Shown here in pieces: positions 6,350 through 13,308 of a DNA stretch of 14,343 nucleotides (its first letter is position 1; every line of letters starts with the position of its first letter). Made by a program: the position numbers and the translations under genes. Source of the stretch: Porphyromonadaceae bacterium UBA7087 (GTDB taxonomy: Bacteria > Bacteroidota > Bacteroidia > Bacteroidales > Muribaculaceae); the NCBI GenBank assembly GCA_002493515.1, contig DKYZ01000103.1, forward strand, positions 18,992 through 33,334, in the 5' to 3' direction. Under the pieces are notes generated by a model. That model made no database searches. It was not told where the DNA came from and saw only the letters and a list, made by a program, of their open reading frames with translations.

Positions 6350-8023
6350 ATGACTCATATTGACAACGAGACGCTTGTGGCGGAATGCGGAGCGGGCAAC
6401 CGGGAAGCGATGGACATCTTCTATAAGAGGTTTGCCCCACGTATGCTGCGCCTTATCGGCAGGTATGTCAGTGAGGTCAAGGATGCCGAGGATATCCTTC
6501 ATGACGGATTTATTGTGGCTTTTACCCATATCGACACGGTGAAGAATCCGGAAAGGGTGGATTATTGGCTGGCCACGATAATGAGAAATCTCTCGCTGAG
6601 ATTCCTGAGCTCGCAGGATGTCGGGCAGGTGCTTCACGATATACCGGAAGTGGAGGACTGTGGCGAAATCGAGGACATAATGGATATGGATGTCCTCGAA
6701 ACCCTTATCCGGAAACTCCCTAACGGCTATCAGAAAGTGTTTCGTCTTGCCGTGCTGGAGAAGAAATCGCACAAGGAGATTGGCGAACTTCTCGGTATAG
6801 CCCCGAAAACATCATCATCGCAGCTGTTTCATGCCAAGATGATGATGCGCAGACTGATTACGGAATATCAGAAGCAGGCGGGAATGTTGTCTTTCCTGAT
6901 AATAGTCTTATCAGCCACATTGTTGTGGAGGTCGGCGCTCTCTCCCTCTCCTTCTATCTCTTCCTCTATATCACCATCCACATCCTGTATTAATTCTCCA
7001 TCACCTTCCGGCATTGATAATGCACCGCAGGCCTTGGCCAAGAGTCAGCCTATGGCTTCGACTCCCCAAAAACCGGCTGCCATAAAACCGGCTTTCACTC
7101 TGCAACTTCCGATAGCCAATGCCACTCCCACACTCGACTGTGGAAAGCTGGCTGAGGCTGCAACCACATATCCGTGTATTTCTGACAGTCTTGACCGAGT
7201 ACCCGGGCATGACAGTCTTGACCGAGTGCCCGAGCATGACGCGGGGAGCGATTCCGAAGCGGTTCGCGACAGTCTGGCCCGGGCGTATGAACCCATGTTT
7301 GCAATGAACGATTATGTCTATACACCGGAAAAAGAGAGGGAGTCGGGATTCTCTCTTGGATTAGGTATGTCTGCGGGCATATCAACCATCAAGTCCGTAA
7401 GCGATTCTTACCGTAATGATGCCAACAGTGGAAGCTCGGTAGGAGATCCCGGTGATTTTACTGACGATGAGAGTAATAAGCCGGAGCAGCCTCAATATAT
7501 GAGGAGCGGAGGATTTCGTGACTATCGTAGCGTAGGCCATCACAATGACCTTCCGGTATCCTTCGCCATAACGGCTGGGAAACGTCTGAACAATATTCTG
7601 AGCGTAGAGAGTGGCCTTACCTATACCTACCTTCATTCGGTGTATGACAAGGGCATCTCAAAAATAGACTTCCACTGGCATTATATAGGGATACCTCTCC
7701 GGCTTGTGGTCAACGCCTGCCACATCGGGCGTGTGAATCTGTACGCATCGGCGGGAGGACAGGTGGATTTCCCCGTATATTGCAAGGGTGTGGCGAGAGA
7801 ATCCAGGACTGCCTCGAATCTTGAGACAGGAAAATTCCATGCGCCTGTGGAATGGTCGCTGTCTGCGGCCATGGGAGTGTCGTTCAAGGTTACCGATAAT
7901 TTCGGAATCTTCATGGAGCCGACACTCAGGTATCAGTTCTATAAGGACGCGGATGTACCTAATATATGGACAGACAACCGGTGGGTGTTCTCCATACCCA
8001 TTGGGTTGCGGTTCAGCTGGTGA
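6350..8023 (+). CDS. ECF-type sigma factor fused through a TM helix to an outer-membrane beta-barrel
   Basis: One uninterrupted frame of 557 residues from ATG 6350; a GTG at 6338 would add four. Residues about 16-83 are sigma region 2 (DAEDILHDGFIVAFTHID, then VDYWLATIMRNLSLRFLSSQ). Residues about 114-170 are region 4 with its helix-turn-helix (HKEIGELLGIAPKTSSSQLF). A hydrophobic helix follows at about 177-193 (AGMLSFLIIVLSATLLW). Next comes a Ser/Pro-rich linker (194-331) with tandem DSLDRVPGH-type repeats, then a beta-barrel (332-557) ending in LRFSW, the C-terminal aromatic residue typical of outer-membrane proteins. The barrel resembles the OMP_b-brl_2/porin-like domain (HWHYIGIPLRLV, YASAGGQVDFPV). 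In many Bacteroidetes an ECF sigma gene is followed by a separate TM-linker-barrel gene; here both are one polypeptide. Inferred role: envelope-responsive transcription, with the sigma domain membrane-tethered or released by proteolysis. Domains are clear; mechanism is unknown. Confidence 0.85.
   Translation: MTHIDNETLVAECGAGNREAMDIFYKRFAPRMLRLIGRYVSEVKDAEDILHDGFIVAFTHIDTVKNPERVDYWLATIMRNLSLRFLSSQDVGQVLHDIPEVEDCGEIEDIMDMDVLETLIRKLPNGYQKVFRLAVLEKKSHKEIGELLGIAPKTSSSQLFHAKMMMRRLITEYQKQAGMLSFLIIVLSATLLWRSALSPSPSISSSISPSTSCINSPSPSGIDNAPQALAKSQPMASTPQKPAAIKPAFTLQLPIANATPTLDCGKLAEAATTYPCISDSLDRVPGHDSLDRVPEHDAGSDSEAVRDSLARAYEPMFAMNDYVYTPEKERESGFSLGLGMSAGISTIKSVSDSYRNDANSGSSVGDPGDFTDDESNKPEQPQYMRSGGFRDYRSVGHHNDLPVSFAITAGKRLNNILSVESGLTYTYLHSVYDKGISKIDFHWHYIGIPLRLVVNACHIGRVNLYASAGGQVDFPVYCKGVARESRTASNLETGKFHAPVEWSLSAAMGVSFKVTDNFGIFMEPTLRYQFYKDADVPNIWTDNRWVFSIPIGLRFSW
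6937..7010 (+). repeat. Pyrimidine-rich low-complexity tract encoding a Ser/Pro linker
   Basis: The plus strand here is strongly C/T-biased (runs such as TCTCCCTCTCCTTCTATCTC) and encodes alternating Ser, Pro and Ile/Thr just after the transmembrane helix of the sigma/barrel protein. It looks like a flexible periplasmic spacer and may vary in length by slippage. Confidence 0.6.
7184..7237 (+). repeat. 27-bp tandem duplication, two copies, within the linker of the sigma/barrel gene
   Basis: Copies at 7184-7210 and 7211-7237 begin GACAGTCTTGACCGAGT and differ at only two positions (A/G at the 18th and G/A at the 23rd base). They encode DSLDRVPGH and DSLDRVPEH. A decayed third copy (DSLARAY) starts at 7268. 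The repeat keeps frame, so copy-number changes would lengthen or shorten the linker without breaking the barrel. Confidence 0.9.
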
Positions 8024-8112
8024 AAAAAATTCTCTCCGTCCATGCAGTGTTTTGGGTATGAAGGCATCATATAGATAAACGGCCTCATGAAAAGGTATAA
8101 AAAGACGAAAAG

Positions 8113-8547
8113 ATGAGATTTATATGTAGTATAAGACAAATACTGTCGAAACTATGTGCGGCGTCGCTTGCGCTGCTCGGCTTCAGCTGTAGTTCAGAAG
8201 AGGAGTGTATGTACGGAACTCCTTACGGCTCTTATGAGATAAAGGGGAAAGTCACTACGGAGGATGGCAAACCGGTAGACAGGGCGGTCGTCAGAATTAC
8301 AAATCCTGATATGCCATCTGGTCTTATGTCGGAAATCGCAGACACGACAGGCTCAAACGGAGAGTATAATGCCAAATGCGATTGGGGCTGGCCTGGAGAA
8401 AAAAAGATAGTCTGTGAGGCCGAGGATCCTATGTTGGAAGCTGACTCAATCATTGTGGGCATGAAGTTCAGCGGCAAAGAGGCGTGGAATCATGGCCATG
8501 CCGAGGCTACTGTGGATTTCAAGCTTAGGAAAAAGAGCGGGGAATGA
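8113..8547 (+). CDS. Putative lipoprotein of the radical SAM/lipoprotein system (TIGR04134-like)
   Basis: A 144-residue lipoprotein. Residues 1-25 form a signal (ILSKLCAASLALLGFS), with Cys26 the likely lipidated residue; the lipobox LGFSC is imperfect. The acidic stretch after Cys26 (SSEEE) followed by CMYGTPYG is the recognisable signature of lipoproteins paired with a Bacteroidetes radical SAM enzyme. Residues about 41-75 (YEIKGKVTTEDGKPVDRAVVRI) resemble the start of a carboxypeptidase-regulatory-like beta-sandwich, and the rest stays beta-rich to the end. Cysteines beyond the lipid Cys are at 32, 89 and 101. Its stop overlaps the ATG of the radical SAM gene by four bases (ATGA), implying translational coupling. 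By family precedent it is the likely partner or substrate of that enzyme, but the modification, if any, is unknown. No strong promoter was found in the 89 bases upstream. Confidence 0.85.
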   Translation: MRFICSIRQILSKLCAASLALLGFSCSSEEECMYGTPYGSYEIKGKVTTEDGKPVDRAVVRITNPDMPSGLMSEIADTTGSNGEYNAKCDWGWPGEKKIVCEAEDPMLEADSIIVGMKFSGKEAWNHGHAEATVDFKLRKKSGE

Positions 8548-9611
8548 AAAAATTGTCAATAAAAAAGCGGCTTGCCTTAGAACTTAACCGCAAACTTAAA
8601 TCTGAACGCCGGAGGGAGCATCCCCTCCGGCAACTTTTCTGGGAGTGTACCTGGCGTTGCAACCTGTCGTGCAGACATTGCGGAAGCGATTGTAAAAGTT
8701 CCTCCATGCTGCCCGATATGCCCTCGGAAGACTTCCTGAGGGTGATAGACAACCTGTTGCCGCATATAGACCCACATGTAGTGAGTGTCATAATCACCGG
8801 CGGCGAGCCTCTGGTGCGTGATGATATCGAGAAAGTGGGGCTTGGGCTTTACAGACGGGAATTCCCCTGGGGACTGGTGACCAACGGGCAGCTCCTAACA
8901 GAGGGGAGATTCGAGAGTCTCCGCAGAGCGGGGCTGCACAACATCACAATAAGCCTTGACGGACTTGAGGATACACACAACTGGATGCGTAACCGTCCCG
9001 ATTCATTCAGAAAAGCCTATTCCGCAATCAAGACCGTCGCAAAAGCCACTGACATAAATTTTGATGTCGTGACCTGTGTCAACCGCCGGTCGCTTGAGGA
9101 GCTTGATGAGCTAAAGGAGCTCCTTATAGATGCCGGAGTAATGAGATGGCGTCTGTTCACTATCTTTCCTTCGGGGAGAGCCGCTCTGTATCCGGAGTTC
9201 GAGCTTGGCTCGGAACTGCTTGAGAAACTTATGCGGTTCATTTCCTCCACACGCCAGGAGGGGCGTATCAAGGCCTCATTCTGTTGCGAGGGCTTCTTGG
9301 CAGGATATGAAGGCGAGGTGAGAGACCGCTTTTTCGAGTGCCAGGCTGGAGTCAGCGTGGCGTCGGTGCTTCTTGACGGAGGCATAGGTGCGTGCCCGAG
9401 CATACGGGCTGATTACCGCCAGGGCAACATCTATGAGGATGATTTCTGGGATGTATGGCAGAACAGATATGGTGAATACCGCGACAGAGAATGGATGAGG
9501 CGCGGAGTCTGCGCCGACTGCAGCTTCTGGAGATACTGCGAGGGCAACGGAATGCACCTGCGTGATTCAGAGGGCAACCTAATGCATTGCCATATCATTC
9601 ATAAAGGGTGA
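8544..9611 (+). CDS. Radical SAM/SPASM enzyme of the rSAM/lipoprotein system (TIGR04133-like)
   Basis: A 355-residue cytoplasmic radical SAM protein. The [4Fe-4S]-binding CX3CX2C motif is Cys39-Cys43-Cys46 (within ECTWRCNLSCRHCGSDC). GGEPL at 86-90 binds SAM, and TISLDG at 135-140 is another core strand motif. The C-terminal part carries the SPASM-type auxiliary cluster cysteines: Cys266 (FFECQAG), Cys284 (IGACPSIRAD), Cys323 and Cys326 (GVCADC), Cys332 (YCEGNG) and Cys349. SPASM enzymes usually modify peptides or act as anaerobic sulfatase maturases. No sulfatase is nearby, and the overlapping lipoprotein gene makes the Bacteroidetes rSAM/lipoprotein pair the best match. A basic N-terminus (MKKLSIKKRLALELNRKLKS) precedes the barrel. 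Its 3' end overlaps the convergent transferase gene by 17 bases. Family is firm; substrate and chemistry are unknown. Confidence 0.9.
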   Translation: MKKLSIKKRLALELNRKLKSERRREHPLRQLFWECTWRCNLSCRHCGSDCKSSSMLPDMPSEDFLRVIDNLLPHIDPHVVSVIITGGEPLVRDDIEKVGLGLYRREFPWGLVTNGQLLTEGRFESLRRAGLHNITISLDGLEDTHNWMRNRPDSFRKAYSAIKTVAKATDINFDVVTCVNRRSLEELDELKELLIDAGVMRWRLFTIFPSGRAALYPEFELGSELLEKLMRFISSTRQEGRIKASFCCEGFLAGYEGEVRDRFFECQAGVSVASVLLDGGIGACPSIRADYRQGNIYEDDFWDVWQNRYGEYRDREWMRRGVCADCSFWRYCEGNGMHLRDSEGNLMHCHIIHKG

Positions 9612-10740
9612 CGCCGAGTCTCTTCTCACGTCGCCTTATGGCCTTTGTGAGCAGGATGTTGGCGAGGGTCCATACCACGATATCGGCTCCGAAGAGGAGA
9701 TTGAGATTGGTGTATGGCGAGAGCATGACATTGCATCCTATGAAAATCGCCGATGCCAGAAGAATGAACAACAGAGCGGAACTCTGTTTCATTCCCAACG
9801 CGAGAAGCTTGTGATGTATGTGTCCCTTGTCAGGAAGGAACGGATTTCGGTGACAGCGTATGCGGTGGAAGTATACCCTGACCACGTCGAAGGCCGGAAT
9901 CATCAGGGGGCAGACCGCGATTACGACTGGATTATAGGCGTAGGGATGGGTGGAGACCGGATAAAGGGCAACCACAGCTATGGAACAGAACACGAGAATG
10001 AGGCCTGTGGTGAGAGACCCTGTGTCTCCCATGAATATCTTTTTCTGACGCCCGGGGTCGCCAAACACATTATAATAGAAGAAAGGCACCAGCGTTCCGG
10101 CCGCTCCGGCCGCGAGCATTGCAAAGATATACTGTCCCCCCTGGAAGAACACTATGGTGTAGGTGATGAGGGCGATGGCGCTTAGTCCGGAGGCAAGACC
10201 GTCGATGCCGTCGATGAGGTTGATTGCGTTGACAATGCCCACGATAACGAGAATGGTAAACATCCAGGAGAGCCACATCGGAATCTCGTCGAGCCAGAGC
10301 AGCCCGTAGAAATTGCCTATGTACATGCCTGACGATACAATCAGTATGCCAGAGATGATCTGCACGACGAACTTGGCCCGGTAGCGGACCCCGATAAGGT
10401 CGTCGGCTATACCGACAAGATAAAGGAGGATTACCGCACAGACCTCGAACAGCAGAGGTATGGCGCATTCCTCGAGTGCAAGGGCGAAATATTCATTCCC
10501 TCCCCGGAGGTTGATGCCCGCGACGAGAGCCACGGAAAACAGGATTGCCGGGAAAAAGGCTATACCCCCGAGCCTGGGGACCACCCCACGGTGGATCTTG
10601 CGCTCGTCTGGCTGGTCGAACAACTGCTTGCGGAAGGCGATGAGTATTATCTTCGGTATCAGAATGCCGGTGATAAGAATCGACACGGCAAAGGTCAGCA
10701 GCGCGCTCTCAATCCAATAAGACGTAATTTGTTCTGTCAT
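9595..10740 (-). CDS. WecA/MraY-family undecaprenyl-phosphate sugar-1-phosphate transferase
   Basis: A 381-residue polytopic inner-membrane enzyme predicted to transfer a HexNAc-1-phosphate (GlcNAc is typical of WecA/TagO) from its UDP-sugar to undecaprenyl phosphate, starting an envelope polysaccharide. Family motifs appear in order: KIHRGVVPRLGG (48-59), VGIADDLIGVRYRAKFVVQ (109-127, the Mg-binding Asp pair), NLIDGIDGLASG (174-185), FMGDTGSLTTG (236-246), and the C-terminal RCHRNPFLPDKGHIHHKL (295-312). HIHH distinguishes the WecA/TagO branch from MraY. About ten transmembrane helices are readable. I start it at ATG 10740 (MTEQITSYW), where the first helix begins as in the family. The frame is open to an ATG at 10860, which would add 40 Arg-rich residues and lies just downstream of the predicted transcription start. 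It diverges from the nucleotide-sugar genes. Acceptor-sugar identity is inferred. Confidence 0.92.
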   Translation of the reverse strand: MTEQITSYWIESALLTFAVSILITGILIPKIILIAFRKQLFDQPDERKIHRGVVPRLGGIAFFPAILFSVALVAGINLRGGNEYFALALEECAIPLLFEVCAVILLYLVGIADDLIGVRYRAKFVVQIISGILIVSSGMYIGNFYGLLWLDEIPMWLSWMFTILVIVGIVNAINLIDGIDGLASGLSAIALITYTIVFFQGGQYIFAMLAAGAAGTLVPFFYYNVFGDPGRQKKIFMGDTGSLTTGLILVFCSIAVVALYPVSTHPYAYNPVVIAVCPLMIPAFDVVRVYFHRIRCHRNPFLPDKGHIHHKLLALGMKQSSALLFILLASAIFIGCNVMLSPYTNLNLLFGADIVVWTLANILLTKAIRRREKRLGVTLYE

Positions 10741-10880
10741 AACGTAATCAAAAAATCCCACTAAAATAATCCTGTCAGGCGGCGCTCTCGGTCGGATGAA
10801 ATCGTCAAAAAGCAATTCCCGACGGCACAACCCCGCGGGCCATGCGCGCCGCCATGACAAGTCTCTTCTACTTCTATCTG

Positions 10881-10911
10881 CAAAGTTATAAAAAAGAAGC
10901 CAACTTGCAAA
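10881..10911 (-). promoter_or_regulatory. Bacteroidetes-type promoter for the WecA-like transferase
   Basis: Read on the minus strand: TTTG (-33) at 10911-10908, a 19-base spacer, then TAACTTTG (-7) at 10888-10881, an exact match to TAnnTTTG. Transcription would begin near 10874. Confidence 0.75.
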
Positions 10912-10969
10912 ACAAAGAGGCGGATAAAGAGGCTCTGGAGGCTAATATGTGTGGCATAAGGGCTTCTTC

Positions 10970-11001
10970 TTTGATTTATACGGGAATTTTCATTAATTTT
11001 G
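10970..11001 (+). promoter_or_regulatory. Bacteroidetes-type promoter for the epimerase-gmd operon
   Basis: TTTG (-33) at 10970-10973, a 20-base spacer, then TAATTTTG (-7) at 10994-11001, an exact match to TAnnTTTG. Transcription would begin near 11008, giving a leader of about 88 bases before the ATG at 11096. Confidence 0.78.
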
Positions 11002-11095
11002 CGGAATATCGACCAAGACTCCCTTCGCGGACGTCGGCCCGGCAGAGAGCCGGCCGGACGCGGAGGGTGATAATCAAGGATATTTCTGACAGGAT

Positions 11096-12199
11096 ATGAA
11101 AATTCTGATAACAGGCATCGCCGGATTCATAGGCAACGCCCTGGCGCTCCATCTGGCGCGCCGGGGGCATTCCGTGGCCGGTATCGACAACATCAACGCC
11201 TACTACGACCCGCGCCTTAAGATCGCGCGTCTCAGGCGCGCCGGTTTCCCGACCGGGAATCTGCCGCGCGTCAAGATGACGCCGTGGTCAGGCCGTCGGC
11301 GTGCGGAGGTAGAAGTGGCGGATTTCCCATATGGCGTAACATATCGTTCGGAAACCTATCCTGAGCTGACATTCACGCGCATCGACATAACCGATCTCCG
11401 TTGCCTGGAGGATTTCTATCCGCGCGGGCAGTTTGAGACGGTCATTCATCTCGCGGCGCAGGCCGGAGTGAGATACTCCATTGAGAATCCCCTCCTCTAC
11501 GTCAACACCAACGTAGCCGGCTTCGCCAACCTTCTCGAGTGCGCGCGCAAGGTCAAGACGCCCCATTTCATATACGCCTCGTCGAGCTCCGTCTATGGCG
11601 ATAATGCTGATGTGCCTTTCTCGGAGGGTGACAGGGTAGACAGCCAGGCGTCGCTCTATGCCGCCACGAAGAAATGTGACGAAGTGATTGCCTCCACCTA
11701 TTCCCGCCTTTACGGGATGACGACAACGGGATTGCGTTTTTTCACAGTATACGGCCCCTGGGGACGTCCCGACATGGCGCCGTCGCTCTTCGCGGATGCG
11801 ATACTTGACGGGAGGCCCATCGACGTCTTCAACAACGGCGACATGACTCGCGATTTCACTTATATCGACGATATAGTGGAGGGGGTGGCGGCTGTAGTGG
11901 AGAAAGGGGCCAAGGCGTCCGGCAACAGTCTTTATAATATAGGTTGCGGGCATCCCGAGAGGCTCGGGGAGTTCATAAGGCTGCTTGAGAAGGCTATGGG
12001 GAAGCGTGCCGCACTCAACATGCTGCCTATGCAGACAGGCGACGTGACGCAGACCTGGGCCGACACCACCGCCTTCCGCCGTGATTTCGGCATGACTCCA
12101 GGGATTTCTCTTTCCGAAGGCATAGGGCGTTTTGCCAGATGGCGGCTCTCGGCCGGAGGATGTCCGGAAAATTTCGATAAAATTGTAAATATAGATTGA
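11096..12199 (+). CDS. UDP-glucuronate 4-epimerase (extended SDR family)
   Basis: A 367-residue cytoplasmic short-chain dehydrogenase predicted to interconvert UDP-glucuronate and UDP-galacturonate for capsule or LPS/O-antigen synthesis. The NAD-binding GxxGxxG is at residues 7-13 (GIAGFIG). Asp31 ends the second strand (GIDNINAYYDPRLK, a signature of this subgroup). SSSSVYG at 162-168 and the YAATK at 188-192 provide the catalytic Ser/Tyr/Lys set. VYGPWGRPDMAP (218-229) is characteristic of UDP-GlcA 4-epimerases rather than GalE. MTRDFTYIDDIVEG (250-263) is the usual C-terminal SDR segment. It is the first gene after a strong promoter, and gmd follows after only seven bases, so the two form an operon. 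A related epimerase acting on another UDP-uronate or UDP-hexose cannot be ruled out. Confidence 0.88.
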   Translation: MKILITGIAGFIGNALALHLARRGHSVAGIDNINAYYDPRLKIARLRRAGFPTGNLPRVKMTPWSGRRRAEVEVADFPYGVTYRSETYPELTFTRIDITDLRCLEDFYPRGQFETVIHLAAQAGVRYSIENPLLYVNTNVAGFANLLECARKVKTPHFIYASSSSVYGDNADVPFSEGDRVDSQASLYAATKKCDEVIASTYSRLYGMTTTGLRFFTVYGPWGRPDMAPSLFADAILDGRPIDVFNNGDMTRDFTYIDDIVEGVAAVVEKGAKASGNSLYNIGCGHPERLGEFIRLLEKAMGKRAALNMLPMQTGDVTQTWADTTAFRRDFGMTPGISLSEGIGRFARWRLSAGGCPENFDKIVNID

Positions 12200-12206
12200 A
12201 TCAGAT

Positions 12207-13295
12207 ATGAAAAAGGCACTTATAACCGGCGTTACGGGTCAGGATGGCTCTTACCTGTCGGAGTTCCTTCTGGATAAAGGATATGACGTACACGGCATCA
12301 TTCGCCGCAGCTCGACGGACTATCGCGAAAGAATCACCCATCTTGAGGGGCATCCCCATTTTCATCTTCATTATGGCGACATGGCCGACTCCATGAGCCT
12401 GCTGAAGGTCATAAGTTCCGTCCGTCCCGACGAGATATATAATCTTGCGGCCCAGAGCCATGTGCAGGTGTCGTTTGACGTGCCGGAATATACGGCCAAT
12501 GTCGATGCCACCGGGACACTGCGCGTGCTGGAGGCGGTAAGGCTTGCAGGCCTGGGGGACACATGCCGCATCTACCAGGCCTCGACGTCTGAACTGTATG
12601 GCAAGGTGGAATCCGTGCCGCAGAACGAGGAGACTCCTTTCCACCCCTACAGCCCGTATGCCGTGGCAAAGCTCTATGGATTCTGGATTGTCAAGGAATA
12701 TCGCGAGGCCTACGGAATGTTCTGTTGCTCGGGAATATTGTTCAACCATGAGAGCGAGCGTCGCGGCGAGACCTTCGTGACTCGCAAGATCACTCTTGCG
12801 GCCTCGCGTATATCGCAGGGGAAACAGAAGAAGCTTTATCTCGGCAATCTCTCGTCGCTGCGCGACTGGGGATATGCTCCGGATTATGTGGAATGTATGT
12901 GGCTCATCCTTCAGAACGACAAGCCTGAAGATTTCGTGATAGCCACCGGGGAGCAGCATACGGTAAGGGAGTTCTGCCAGCTGGCTTTCCGCCGGGTGGG
13001 AATCGAGCTCAGATGGGAAGGGGAGGGTCCCGACGAGAAGGGAATCAACGACAAGACCGGAGAGGTCATAGTGGAGGTCTCTCCCGATTTTTACCGTCCC
13101 ACAGACGTCGTGAATCTGCTGGGCGACCCGTCGAAAGCACGCCGGGAGCTTGGCTGGAATCCGCAGGCCACGCCCTTTGAGGAGCTTGTCAACCGCATGG
13201 TTGACGCCGATATGCAGAAGGTGGCTGTCGAGCGCGCCGGGGAGAGGGTGAGACTCAACCTCGAGGAGTATCTTGAGAAGGGAATCGTGAAGTGA
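12207..13295 (+). CDS. gmd: GDP-mannose 4,6-dehydratase
   Basis: A 362-residue extended SDR enzyme that converts GDP-mannose to GDP-4-keto-6-deoxymannose, the first step towards GDP-fucose, GDP-rhamnose, GDP-perosamine or GDP-colitose. The cofactor motif is GVTGQDGSYL (residues 8-17), followed by GIIRRSS (30-36), the dehydratase-specific NADP-contact segment. The catalytic set is Thr127/Glu129 (QASTSELYG) with Tyr151 and Lys155 (SPYAVAKLYGFW). NHESERRGETFVTRK (180-194) and NLSSLRDWGYAPDYVE (214-229) are near-invariant in Gmd. Length agrees with the family. It is translated seven bases after the epimerase stop. A second-step enzyme such as GDP-fucose synthase (fcl), often next to gmd, is not in the window, so the final sugar cannot be named. 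Confidence 0.96.
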   Translation: MKKALITGVTGQDGSYLSEFLLDKGYDVHGIIRRSSTDYRERITHLEGHPHFHLHYGDMADSMSLLKVISSVRPDEIYNLAAQSHVQVSFDVPEYTANVDATGTLRVLEAVRLAGLGDTCRIYQASTSELYGKVESVPQNEETPFHPYSPYAVAKLYGFWIVKEYREAYGMFCCSGILFNHESERRGETFVTRKITLAASRISQGKQKKLYLGNLSSLRDWGYAPDYVECMWLILQNDKPEDFVIATGEQHTVREFCQLAFRRVGIELRWEGEGPDEKGINDKTGEVIVEVSPDFYRPTDVVNLLGDPSKARRELGWNPQATPFEELVNRMVDADMQKVAVERAGERVRLNLEEYLEKGIVK

Positions 13296-13308
13296 TTAAC
13301 GATTAGTT

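Larger units (their letters stand above)
10741..11095. other. Divergent promoter region between transferase and nucleotide-sugar operon (355 bp)
   Basis: It holds one well-formed promoter per strand, described separately. The predicted leaders are about 130 bases (minus, towards 10740) and about 88 bases (plus, towards 11096). The minus leader includes the GC-rich stretch around 10825-10855. No RNA gene, strong terminator or known riboswitch was recognised. Confidence 0.65.

Noticed and set aside
6026..6772. 248-residue open frame on the minus strand
   Set aside because: It crosses the strong terminator and is antisense to the sigma region 2 coding sequence, whose sense frame carries clear motifs. 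Shadow frame.
8051..8079. Possible promoter before the lipoprotein gene (TTTG at 8051, TAGATAAA at 8072)
   Set aside because: The -7 box misses most of the TTTG half and the spacer is only 17 bases. Too weak to call; the gene may be read from upstream.
8058..8089. Imperfect hairpin (ATGA-GGC / GCC-TCAT) upstream of the lipoprotein gene
   Set aside because: Only seven pairs with a bulge and a long AT-rich loop, and no T-tract follows. Not convincing as a terminator.
11288..11953. 221-residue open frame on the minus strand
   Set aside because: Antisense to the epimerase gene, with no recognisable motif and an ordinary sense gene covering it.
12201..12959. 252-residue open frame on the minus strand
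   Set aside because: Fully antisense to gmd, whose catalytic motifs are intact. Shadow frame caused by GC-rich codon use.
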